Positions 32,762 to 40,430 of a stretch of 64,000 bases of DNA are shown in pieces. Made by a program: the position numbers and the translations under genes. The notes under the pieces were generated by a model that had not been told where the DNA came from, did no database searches, and saw only the letters and a program-made list of their open reading frames with translations. How positions within the stretch are numbered: position 1 is the first letter of the stretch; every line of letters starts with the position of its first letter. This DNA is from Arthrobacter sp. Alg241-R88 (GTDB taxonomy: Bacteria > Actinomycetota > Actinomycetes > Actinomycetales > Micrococcaceae): assembly GCF_900537115.1 (NCBI RefSeq), contig NZ_UNRG01000009.1, forward strand, positions 82,488 through 146,487, read 5' to 3'.

Positions 32762-33861
32762 CCAGCCTCGGCACGCCGATCCAGGGCGTCACCCTTTACA
32801 GCTTCACCCGGGCCTTCCACGCCCGGCAGTACGACCTCGACGGCCTCATCCGCAAAGTGGCCGCCGACGGCTTCGGCCCGGGGCTTGAGGTCATCGGATT
32901 CTCCAGCCTGCGCGGCTTCCCGGACCGCATCGATGACACCTTTGTGGGCCAGTTCCGCGACCTGGTGGCCGAGGTGGACCTCGTCCCCACGTCGCTGGCG
33001 GTCAACGTTGATACGGGCATCCGCCGGGACCGGCTGATGAACCATGACGAGCTGGTCGAGTACATGCGCAAGCAGATCGAGGTGGCGGCCAGGCTCGGTT
33101 TCCCGATCGCCCGCGTGCAGATCTCGCTGACCCCGGACGCCATGGAAAGCCTGCTGCCGGTCGCCGAGAAGTACGGCGTCATACTGGCCTTGGAAGTGCA
33201 CGCTGACCAGCACGGCGCCCACGAGCGCGTTCTTGCCCTCCGCGACCGCTACGAAAAGCTCGATTCCCCGCTGCTGGGCTTCACCGCCGACTGGGGCGCC
33301 ACCGTCACCGGCTTTGCCCCGTCCCTGCTGGAGGCCTACCGCCGTCGTGGTGCATCCGAGGACCTGCTCCGGCAGGTGGTTGAGCTGTGGAACGCCTTCT
33401 ACGCGGAAGGTCCGCCCAACAACCAGAAGGTCCACGGTGAACGTTTCGGCGCCTTCATCGGCCTGGCCGCTCGCCACGGCCGGCCGGACCTCGGCATCGA
33501 CTTCGGCATCAACGGAACGGGGCTGTTCGGTCCCGCACCGCTGGACACCTGGCTGGAAATCATGCCGTGGGTCCGCCACGTGCACGGCAAGTTCTTCGGC
33601 ATCGACGAGAACGGCGAGGAGCCCTCGGTTCCGGTGCGCGGCCTGGTCCGCCAGCTCGTGGAAAACGGCTACACCGGTGCCATTTCCAGCGAATACGAAG
33701 GCTGGCACTGGAACAACTGGCAGGACCCGTTCGACATCATCCGCGCCGAGCAGGCCGTCCAGCGCTCTGCCGCTGCTGACGCCGGCTCGGCCATGATCAC
33801 CGACGCGTCAGAAGCGCGCCGCATCCTCAGCAGCCACCTCGCCCAGCCCGTCCGCGGCTGA
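32758..33861 (+). CDS. C-glycoside deglycosidase alpha subunit-like TIM barrel (CarB type)
   Basis: 367 residues; ATG 32758 overlaps the beta stop. TIM barrel of the AP-endonuclease-2/sugar phosphate isomerase family: GVTLYSFTRAFHARQYDLDG, then ligand candidates in ALEVHADQHG (Glu), LGFTADWGATVTG (Asp), VRHVHGKFFGIDENG (His) and ISSEYEGWHW (Glu). All four metal positions are kept. In CarB/DgpC the Mn site and a nearby His perform proton abstraction at C2 of the 3-keto sugar and cleave the C-C bond to the aglycone. It is followed after 19 bases by a second, distinct alpha-type gene. Confidence 0.8.
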   Translation: MTSLGTPIQGVTLYSFTRAFHARQYDLDGLIRKVAADGFGPGLEVIGFSSLRGFPDRIDDTFVGQFRDLVAEVDLVPTSLAVNVDTGIRRDRLMNHDELVEYMRKQIEVAARLGFPIARVQISLTPDAMESLLPVAEKYGVILALEVHADQHGAHERVLALRDRYEKLDSPLLGFTADWGATVTGFAPSLLEAYRRRGASEDLLRQVVELWNAFYAEGPPNNQKVHGERFGAFIGLAARHGRPDLGIDFGINGTGLFGPAPLDTWLEIMPWVRHVHGKFFGIDENGEEPSVPVRGLVRQLVENGYTGAISSEYEGWHWNNWQDPFDIIRAEQAVQRSAAADAGSAMITDASEARRILSSHLAQPVRG

Positions 33862-33880
33862 AACAGAAGGAACCAACACA

Positions 33881-34939
33881 ATGTCAGAAGGCATCGCAGG
33901 CTCGGGCATCGAGCTTGGCATCACCCTCTATTCACTCACGTCCGAGTTCGCAGCCGGGCTCTACACCCCCGAGACCCTCATCAAGGCCGTCGCCGATGAA
34001 GGCCTCGGCCCCGGCGTCGAGTTTAACATCGCGCAAATGCTCCGCACCTACCCGGATGTGGACGAGGACTTTGTCCGCTTGTGGCGGGACAGCATGGACC
34101 GCTACGGCCTGACTCCCAGCGCCGTGGGCACCAACCTGGACATGGGCCGCCGTAAAGACCGGGACATGACGCAGGACGAGGAATATGACTTCTTCGCCAG
34201 GCAGCTCAAGACCGCCAACACGCTGGGCTTCAACAAGATCGTCATCCGGTCCGCCGGCAAGGAACTGCTCCGCCGGCTGCTGCCGCTGGCCGAAAAATAC
34301 GACCAGAAGCTCGGCTATGAGATCCACGCACCGCAGGGCCCGAACGATCCCAAGATCCTGCAGATCCGCGAAATGTATGAGGAGCTCGGCAGCGACCGGC
34401 TGGGCTTCACCGCAGACTTCAGTTCCACCATGCACAGCCTGTCGCCCACCCTCTTCCGCACCCTCACGCAGATGGGACTGCCCGAGGAGCACTTCGCCGT
34501 GATGCAGGACATCTGGCGCAAGCCGCTGCCCATGCAGGAACGGAACCAGGAGTTCGAGGACTACCTGCGCGAAAACAACTTCGATCCCGCCCGGCTAGGC
34601 CCCTTCACCCGGCTGGCGTTCAACATGCACGGACTGGTCCCGCCGGAGGAATGGCTGGACATCATGCCGCAGATGTTCCACGTGCACGCGAAGTTCTACG
34701 ACATCGACGAGAACGGCAACGAGCCCGCCATGGACATCCCGCGCATCGTGCGGCAGTTCGTCCAGGGCGGCTACACAGGATTCCTCTCCAGCGAATGGGA
34801 AGGCCATGCCTTCGCCGACCTGGGCGAATCGGACCCCATCGACCTGGTGAAGAAGCAGCATTCACTCATGCGCCGGGCCGTCGAAGAGTCCGTCGATTCA
34901 ACTGTTTCCAACCCGACCCTCGTCAAGACAGCGAAGTAA
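33881..34939 (+). CDS. Second C-glycoside deglycosidase alpha subunit-like TIM barrel
   Basis: 352 residues; ATG 33881 after GAAGGAAC. Closely matches the C-terminal half of the fused protein at 23936: LGITLYSLTSEFAAGLYTPE, TNLDMGRRKDRDMTQDEEYD, YEIHAPQGPNDP (Glu), FTADFSSTMHSLSPTLF (Asp), MFHVHAKFYDIDENGNEPAM (His) and LSSEWEGHAFADLGESDP (Glu). It is less similar to its neighbour at 32758, so the two are ancient paralogues rather than a recent duplication. Its beta partner is most likely the gene at 34948, eight bases downstream, judging from the fusion at 23936. Confidence 0.8.
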   Translation: MSEGIAGSGIELGITLYSLTSEFAAGLYTPETLIKAVADEGLGPGVEFNIAQMLRTYPDVDEDFVRLWRDSMDRYGLTPSAVGTNLDMGRRKDRDMTQDEEYDFFARQLKTANTLGFNKIVIRSAGKELLRRLLPLAEKYDQKLGYEIHAPQGPNDPKILQIREMYEELGSDRLGFTADFSSTMHSLSPTLFRTLTQMGLPEEHFAVMQDIWRKPLPMQERNQEFEDYLRENNFDPARLGPFTRLAFNMHGLVPPEEWLDIMPQMFHVHAKFYDIDENGNEPAMDIPRIVRQFVQGGYTGFLSSEWEGHAFADLGESDPIDLVKKQHSLMRRAVEESVDSTVSNPTLVKTAK

Positions 34940-34947
34940 GGAAAGCC

Positions 34948-35346
34948 ATGGCAACCCACAACTCCCTGTTCCAGGACGCCGACGTCCGCAGGCACCCCGA
35001 GGGCATTTCGGTGTCCGTCCAACTGCCCTGGTACCGCAGCCTCTGGCTGTCCGCCGTGGACGATGTGGCGGCCACAGTCAACGGCGTGGCGATCCCCAAG
35101 GAAGCCCTTCGCTTCGAACTCCAGGGAAAGTCCTACTCCATCGCGGAACTTCCCGAACAATGGGAAACGCTGTGGTTCGTCGCCGACAAGCCCGATGTGA
35201 TCATCCCACTGGACCGCATCCCCGATGCCGGCGAGGAAATCGACGTCGAAGTCATCCTCACCCTCCGCTTGCTCTACATGCAGATCGCACCCATGCGCTA
35301 CGTCGGAAACCGGGTGGCGGTTGAGCGCAAGGTAGTGCTGGCATGA
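34948..35346 (+). CDS. Second C-glycoside deglycosidase beta subunit-like protein
   Basis: 132 residues; ATG 34948 after GGAAAG. RRHPEGISVSVQLPWYRSLW, AELPEQWETLWFVADKPD and LLYMQIAPMRYVGN match the N-terminal domain of the fusion at 23936 (HPEG, LPWYRSLWLS, YMQIAP). Small all-beta cytoplasmic protein expected to bind the alpha subunit encoded immediately upstream (33881). Here the order is alpha then beta, the reverse of the 32366/32758 pair and of both fusions. Overlaps the Gfo/Idh gene by four bases. Confidence 0.8.
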   Translation: MATHNSLFQDADVRRHPEGISVSVQLPWYRSLWLSAVDDVAATVNGVAIPKEALRFELQGKSYSIAELPEQWETLWFVADKPDVIIPLDRIPDAGEEIDVEVILTLRLLYMQIAPMRYVGNRVAVERKVVLA

Positions 35347-36539
35347 CAACCCTCCGGGTGGCCATGATCGGTCATGGCTTTATGGGCGCTGCCCACTCCC
35401 AGGGCTGGCGGACGGCACCGCGGATGTTCGACCTGCCGGCCGAACCGGAAATGGCGGTTATTGTAGGACGGAACGCCGAAGCGGTGGCTGCCGCCGCCCA
35501 CAAGTGGGGCTGGGCTGAGTCCGCCACGGACTGGCGCGAGGTGGTCGCGCGGGACGATATCGACGTCGTCGACATTGTCACCCCCGGTGATTCCCATGCA
35601 GAGATCGCGATTGCAGCCCTTGAAGCCGGAAAGCACGTGCTCTGCGAGAAGCCGCTGGCCAACACCGTGGCCGAAGCCGAAGCGATGGCCGACGCCGCCG
35701 AGCGTGCCGCCGCACGGGGCATCCGGGCGATGGTGGGGTTCACCTACCGCCGGGTTCCCGCCGTGACGTTCCTGCGGAACCTGATTGCCGAAGGCGCCGT
35801 GGGAACCATTAACCAGGTCCGTGCCTCGTATCGGCAGGACTGGCTCGTTGATCCTGACATGCCGCTGGCGTGGCGCCTGCAGAAGGAGCACGCCGGCTCC
35901 GGCGCGCTGGGGGACATCGGCGCCCATGCCATCGACCTGGCCCAGTTTGTCACCGGGCTGGACCTGGAGAAGGTCTCCGGCACCATCGAGACCATCGTGA
36001 AAGAGCGTCCTCTTTTGGAGGACTCCACTTCCGGCACCGGGCTTTCCGGCACGGCCGGTGTGGGCAAAGGCCAGGTGACCGTGGACGACATCGCCATCTT
36101 CACCGGTCGCTTCGAATCGGGTGCCCTGGCATCGTTCGAGGCTTCGCGCTTCGCCACCGGCCGGAAGAACGCGCTGCAGATCGAGGTCTCAGGGGACAAG
36201 GGCGCCCTTGCCTTTGACCTTGAGGACCTCAACAGTGTCCAGTTCTATGACCGGACGGCACCCGCGGACCGCCAGGGCTTCCGGAAGATCCTGGTCACCG
36301 AGGCGGAGCATCCCTACGTCTCCGGGTGGTGGCCGGCAGGCCACATGCTCGGCTATGAGCACGGGTTCTCGCACCAGGTCAAGGACCTCGTGGAGGGCAT
36401 TGTGGCCGGCACGGACCCGCAGCCCACCTTCGCGGACGGGCTGAGGGTGCAGCGGGTGCTGGAAGCCGTGGAGCGCAGTTCCGAAAATGAGTCCGCTTGG
36501 ACCCGCGTCGCTTCCGGCGGCACTGTGCAGGCCGGGTAG
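35343..36539 (+). CDS. Gfo/Idh/MocA family oxidoreductase
   Basis: 398 residues; ATG 35343 overlaps the previous stop (ATGA). NAD(P)-binding VAMIGHGFMGAAHSQGW, the family hallmark CEKPLANT near residue 101, and GSGALGDIGAHAIDLAQFV with the catalytic His/Asp region near 195. Reactions are hydroxyl/keto interconversions of sugars and inositols. Within this operon it could reduce the 3-keto sugar left after deglycosylation, or oxidise a glycoside; both fit. Downstream 14 bases is a TIM-barrel isomerase-like gene. Confidence 0.87.
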   Translation: MTTLRVAMIGHGFMGAAHSQGWRTAPRMFDLPAEPEMAVIVGRNAEAVAAAAHKWGWAESATDWREVVARDDIDVVDIVTPGDSHAEIAIAALEAGKHVLCEKPLANTVAEAEAMADAAERAAARGIRAMVGFTYRRVPAVTFLRNLIAEGAVGTINQVRASYRQDWLVDPDMPLAWRLQKEHAGSGALGDIGAHAIDLAQFVTGLDLEKVSGTIETIVKERPLLEDSTSGTGLSGTAGVGKGQVTVDDIAIFTGRFESGALASFEASRFATGRKNALQIEVSGDKGALAFDLEDLNSVQFYDRTAPADRQGFRKILVTEAEHPYVSGWWPAGHMLGYEHGFSHQVKDLVEGIVAGTDPQPTFADGLRVQRVLEAVERSSENESAWTRVASGGTVQAG

Positions 36540-36553
36540 GAAGGGAAAGTTAG

Positions 36554-37558
36554 ATGGCACGACCTATCACTTTGTTTACCGGCCAGTGGGCCGACCTGCC
36601 GTTCGAGGAGGTGGCGCGGCTCGCCGGCGAATGGGGCTACGACGGGCTGGAGATCGCGTGCTGGGGTGACCACCTGGACCCCTGGCGCTGGGATGACGAC
36701 GCCTACGTGCAGGGCAAGCTGGACATCCTGGAACGCCACGGCCTCAAAGTGTGGACCATCTCGAACCACCTCAAGGGCCAGGCCGTGTGCGATGACCCCA
36801 TCGACGAACGGCACCGCGGCATCCTGCCGGACAATGTCTGGGGCGACGGCGACCCTGAAGGGGTGCGCCGCCGCGCCGCCGAGGAAATGAAGAACACCGC
36901 GCGGCTCGCCGCCAAGCTCGGCGTGAAGACGGTGACCGGCTTTACGGGTTCGTCCATCTGGAAGTACGTGGCGATGTTTCCGCCGGCCTCAGAAAAGATG
37001 GTGGACGCCGGGTACCAGGACTTTGCCGACCGGTGGAACCCCATCCTGGACGTCTTCGACGAGGTGGGAGTCCGGTTTGCCCATGAGGTGCACCCGTCCG
37101 AGATTGCGTACGACTACTGGACCACGCAGCGCGCGCTGGAGGCGATCGGGCACCGTGAGGCTTTCGGGCTGAACTGGGATCCGAGCCACATGGTGTGGCA
37201 GGACATCGATCCCGTGGGGTTCCTCTGGGACTTCAAGGACCGGATCTACCACGTGCACTGCAAGGACACGAAGAAGCGGCTCAGCAATGGGCGCAACGGC
37301 CGGCTCTCGTCCCACCTGGCATGGGCTGATCCGCGCCGCGGCTGGGACTTCATCTCCACGGGCCACGGCGACGTGCCCTGGGAGGACGCCTTCCGGATGC
37401 TCAACTCCATCAACTACCGCGGGCCGTTGTCCGTGGAGTGGGAGGACGCCGGCATGGACCGCTTGGACGGCGCCCCCGAAGCGCTGGCATTCGTCCGCAG
37501 GCTCTCCAGTTGCGAGCCCTCGGCGGCGGCTTTCGACGCCGCCTTCAGCACGAAGTAA
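36554..37558 (+). CDS. Sugar phosphate isomerase/epimerase family TIM barrel (IolE-like)
   Basis: 334 residues; ATG 36554 with GGGAAAG upstream. Starts PITLFTGQWADLPFEEVARL; ligand candidates in VRFAHEVHPSEIAYDY (Glu), GLNWDPSHMVWQDIDP (Asp, His), RIYHVHCKDTKKR (His) and GPLSVEWEDAGM (Glu). Members include isomerases, epimerases and dehydratases acting on keto sugars or keto-inositols. Last gene of the plus-strand operon; it converges with an AhpD-like gene. A hydratase or isomerase step on the enone/3-keto sugar product of deglycosylation is a reasonable guess. Confidence 0.83.
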   Translation: MARPITLFTGQWADLPFEEVARLAGEWGYDGLEIACWGDHLDPWRWDDDAYVQGKLDILERHGLKVWTISNHLKGQAVCDDPIDERHRGILPDNVWGDGDPEGVRRRAAEEMKNTARLAAKLGVKTVTGFTGSSIWKYVAMFPPASEKMVDAGYQDFADRWNPILDVFDEVGVRFAHEVHPSEIAYDYWTTQRALEAIGHREAFGLNWDPSHMVWQDIDPVGFLWDFKDRIYHVHCKDTKKRLSNGRNGRLSSHLAWADPRRGWDFISTGHGDVPWEDAFRMLNSINYRGPLSVEWEDAGMDRLDGAPEALAFVRRLSSCEPSAAAFDAAFSTK

Positions 37559-37567
37559 TTCAGCCCG

Positions 37568-38038
37568 CTATTCCGGCTTGACTGCGTAGGCGCTGCTGAT
37601 TGCTATCCGGTTGTAGGTATTGATCGTCATCGTCAGCCACGTCACGGCGGACACCTGTCCCGGAGTCAACTGCTCCGCTGCCGATCGGTACCAGCCCGCA
37701 TTTGTATGGGAGTCCTGGATCAGCGTGATGTATTCGCAGAGGGCCAGTGCCGCTCGTTCCTGATCGTCGAAGTACAGGCTCTCCCGCCAGGCGGGCAGCA
37801 CACTCAGCCGCTCAGGGCTCTCACCTTTCGCCAGCGAGTCCTTGGTGTGGATCCGCAGGCAGAATGCACAGCCGTTGATCTGGGAGGCGCGGATCTTTAC
37901 CAGCTCAATAAGCAGTGGCGAGAGTCCCTCTCCCAGGGCGGCCCGGTCCGCCCTCAAAGCTGCGGAATTGATGGCCTTGTACAGTTCCGGGTGCTGGGCA
38001 CCCACATCGGTCCTGGGGAGGATTGCTGTAGCCGTCAT
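37568..38038 (-). CDS. Carboxymuconolactone decarboxylase/AhpD-family protein
   Basis: 156 residues; ATG 38038 behind AAGGAG. Redox core NGCAFCLRIHTKD (CxxC with His) at about residue 63-75, preceded by LLIELVKIRASQI. AhpD-like alkylhydroperoxidase/CMD proteins act as thiol-dependent peroxidases or reductants. It follows the TetR gene on the same strand, so the TetR probably represses it. Peroxide from the O2-using CarA-like oxidases would be a logical substrate, but that is inference. Confidence 0.87.
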   Translation of the reverse strand: MTATAILPRTDVGAQHPELYKAINSAALRADRAALGEGLSPLLIELVKIRASQINGCAFCLRIHTKDSLAKGESPERLSVLPAWRESLYFDDQERAALALCEYITLIQDSHTNAGWYRSAAEQLTPGQVSAVTWLTMTINTYNRIAISSAYAVKPE

Positions 38039-38179
38039 TGTGTGTTGGGCTCCTTGGCTCGATAGGGAGTGCGCTTCTGCGCTGGTTCCACCATCTCTTC
38101 CCTGCTGCGTTGGGAACCACTGAATGGGGCGAATTGCCACCAGACGTTCCACCTCTGGTGGCGCGGGAGCAGCGGCTGC

Positions 38180-38854
38180 CTACGTCCTTGCCCTGCCGCC
38201 GTCCAGGTATTCGGGTGTTGCCATTCCGGCAACGGCGAAGCTGGACAGGTTCCGCAAGAAGGCTCCGTCGATGTCCTGGCCTGTCGCAATCAGCCGGTGA
38301 TGGATTGCCCCGTAGAGGGCATCGATAACCATGCCGGCGTCGATGTCGCCCCGCACTTGCCCCCGGTGCTGGGCCCGCTGAATGATCGTAAGGAATCCTT
38401 GCCGACGCTCCCGAAGCATTGTCTGCCGAAGATGGACGGCGAACTCTGCATCCCTGATGGCCTCAGCCAGCAGGTTGGCGACTGTGGACGCCGCTCCGCC
38501 CACCTTCAGGCAATACGCCAGCGCCACGAGGTAAGCATGCAGGTCCCTCACCACATCGCCGGTGTCATGAACGTCGGTGAGCAAGTTCGTTTTATAGGTG
38601 AACGCTTCCAGCACCAGCAGCTGACGCGATGGCCAATAGCGGTACAGCGTTGATTTGCTCACCCCCGACGCCCTGGCTACCGCGTCAATGGTGACGGCCT
38701 CATAGGTGAGCCGGTCGATCAGGTTGCTTGCTGCCCGCAGGACTTTCTCCCGCACTTCCGCCTCGCGGGAGGCCGGTAACGGGTGGGCAGGATCGGCGCT
38801 ACGGCGCTGCGAAGCCCGAAACCCGGGAGGCTGATGGCCCGAAACTGCGCTCAT
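38180..38854 (-). CDS. TetR-family transcriptional regulator
   Basis: 224 residues; ATG 38854. Basic, Pro-rich head, then HTH at about 50-85: YEAVTIDAVARASGVSKSTL followed by YRYWPSRQLL. The C-terminal half resembles TetR_C_11 type ligand domains (AYLVALAYCLKVGG). The only gene downstream on its strand is the AhpD-like protein 141 bases on, the likely target. Ligand unknown. Confidence 0.87.
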   Translation of the reverse strand: MSAVSGHQPPGFRASQRRSADPAHPLPASREAEVREKVLRAASNLIDRLTYEAVTIDAVARASGVSKSTLYRYWPSRQLLVLEAFTYKTNLLTDVHDTGDVVRDLHAYLVALAYCLKVGGAASTVANLLAEAIRDAEFAVHLRQTMLRERRQGFLTIIQRAQHRGQVRGDIDAGMVIDALYGAIHHRLIATGQDIDGAFLRNLSSFAVAGMATPEYLDGGRART

Positions 38855-38906
38855 GGGAGAATCCTAGGGCACCGCCCTCGAAGCCTTCGGATGCGGGACC
38901 CTTTCG

Positions 38907-39917
38907 TCAGCAGGCCACTTTACTCACGCGGCCTCCGACCAGGGCTGCCTCGGCCAGCGCCAGGTGCCGCCGGGTCATTTCGGTGGGGTCGTCCTGCAGC
39001 CACTCGTGGCCGCCCCATTCGCTGGTCAGCGTGCCGCTGAAGCCGTTACGGCGCAGGAGGCTGCCCAGGTCCCGCAGCGGCTGCGAAACCCGGCCGCCGT
39101 CGTCGTCCAGGTCCCAGAACTTCAGGTGGAAGGCGCCCACCAGGGGCAGGACGCCCTGCAGGTCCGCCGCATCACTGCGGCCGAAACGGATCAGCAGGTT
39201 CATAAAGAGGGTGTGGATCCCCGGCGACACGCTTCCGGAGCGGAGCAGGGCGGTGACGGCGTCGTGGGTGGCCGGATCCCGCCAGTCATTCTCCAGGCGC
39301 GCCAGGAAGTCCTCAGGCAAGCCGCCCCGGCGCAGTTCTTCGAGGTAGGTGAGGGGAAGGGCGGGCATCAGCATGCTGATGTCCACGAGCACCCTCACGT
39401 GGTCATCTCCGAGGGCGTCAATCGCATCGAGGGCAGGCTCGACGGCGGCGCTGCCCGGGGCCTGCTGCCCCTGGATTTCCTCGTACAGCACCAGGTCGAG
39501 CTCATGCAGCAGCGGCTGGACCAGCGTGAGGAGTTCTGTCCCCGCCTGCCCGATCGGGAGCCGGACTCCGCTGGCTCCAACGCGGTGCGCGGCATGCAGT
39601 TGGGGGACCAGGAAATCCAGGCGCTCCAGCAGGGAGCGGCGGTCCGTGGGTGACGTGAAGTCGTCCAGACTGGCCCCCACAATGCTGACCGCTCCGCCCT
39701 TTGCCGCCAGGGCATCGCGCAGTCCGTCCACCTCGTCGTTCTGCGGGACGGGGAAGGACCGCCACACCAGCCCGGGCTCGAGCTCTACTGTTTTCACCAC
39801 CGAGTCCGTAATGCCGGCGACGATGTCGTGGGCCGTCCGGCGGGCGGCGATGATGTCCGGAGTCCAGTTGAAGGAGCTGGCGCAAAGCGTCCAGCTGCTG
39901 GGAATTTCGGGAGCCAT
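38907..39917 (-). CDS. Divergent C-glycoside deglycosidase alpha subunit-like TIM barrel
   Basis: 336 residues; ATG 39917 behind AAGGGGAAG; the frame is open another 82 codons, but over the next gene. C-terminal text GAFHLKFWDLDDDGGRVSQP and LTSEWGGHEW parallels HVHAKFYDIDENGNEPAM and LSSEWEGHAF of the protein at 33881. Ligand candidates Glu (VLYEEIQGQ), Asp (VRVLVDISML), His (FHLKF) and Glu (TSEW) are kept, but the EIHAP motif after the first Glu is lost. It is transcribed away from a beta-like gene at 39985, sharing a 67-base control region, so they may form a split, divergently transcribed pair. Confidence 0.7.
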   Translation of the reverse strand: MAPEIPSSWTLCASSFNWTPDIIAARRTAHDIVAGITDSVVKTVELEPGLVWRSFPVPQNDEVDGLRDALAAKGGAVSIVGASLDDFTSPTDRRSLLERLDFLVPQLHAAHRVGASGVRLPIGQAGTELLTLVQPLLHELDLVLYEEIQGQQAPGSAAVEPALDAIDALGDDHVRVLVDISMLMPALPLTYLEELRRGGLPEDFLARLENDWRDPATHDAVTALLRSGSVSPGIHTLFMNLLIRFGRSDAADLQGVLPLVGAFHLKFWDLDDDGGRVSQPLRDLGSLLRRNGFSGTLTSEWGGHEWLQDDPTEMTRRHLALAEAALVGGRVSKVAC

Positions 39918-39944
39918 AGGCGTCTTCCCCTTTATGCTTGTTAA

Positions 39945-39960
39945 TGACAAACTTATGTCA
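39945..39960. promoter_or_regulatory. TGACA-AACTTA-TGTCA operator-like element in divergent alpha/beta promoter
   Basis: TGACA (39945-39949) and TGTCA (39956-39960) form an inverted repeat around AACTTA, and include the ACTTATGT box (39951-39958). It lies between the alpha-like gene (minus) and the beta-like gene (plus) and could control both. Confidence 0.5.
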
Positions 39961-39984
39961 GTTTCAGGATAAAGGATGAAGGCC

Positions 39985-40401
39985 ATGTTGGAAACCGCTG
40001 TGCGCGAAGATGCGCTGACCGCCACCCAGGGAGGCTTTGAGCTCCGGATTGGCTTGCCATGGATCCGTTCGATGCCACTGTCCAGCGTTGCCGGCCTGTC
40101 CGTCGAGGTGGACGGCGTTCCGCTTGCGGCAGGGGAGCTGGCGGTGGTGCTCGGATCCCGCACCGTGCCGCCTGATGCGCTGCAGGCAGGGCCCGGCTGG
40201 TGGTTCGTCCAGGACAGGCTTGTCCTGGCGGGCAGGCGTGAACTCCCGCATGGGCCGCACGCCGTTGCCGTCGACTTCCGCCTGATGGTGCCCTACCTGC
40301 AGGCGCGTCCGGGCTCTCCGCTGGTCCTGCCATTTCGCCTGGAGGCCCGCTTGGAGCTTGACCGGGTACTGGTCCCCAGCGTGTCCCGCGACGTGGCCTG
40401 A
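39985..40401 (+). CDS. Divergent C-glycoside deglycosidase beta subunit-like protein
   Basis: 138 residues from ATG 39985, which has AAAGG nine bases upstream; ATG 39976 is in frame but has no room for a ribosome-binding site. FELRIGLPWIRSMPLSSVAG and VAVDFRLMVPYLQARPGSPL match the LPWYRSLWLS and LRLLYMQIAP elements of the other beta proteins, with the Tyr of WYR replaced by Ile. All-beta, cytoplasmic. Only divergently placed alpha-like partner is at 38907. Converges on the ROK gene. Confidence 0.65.
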   Translation: MLETAVREDALTATQGGFELRIGLPWIRSMPLSSVAGLSVEVDGVPLAAGELAVVLGSRTVPPDALQAGPGWWFVQDRLVLAGRRELPHGPHAVAVDFRLMVPYLQARPGSPLVLPFRLEARLELDRVLVPSVSRDVA

Positions 40402-40430
40402 GAAGCTCCGGGCCCCGCCGCGGCGGAATC

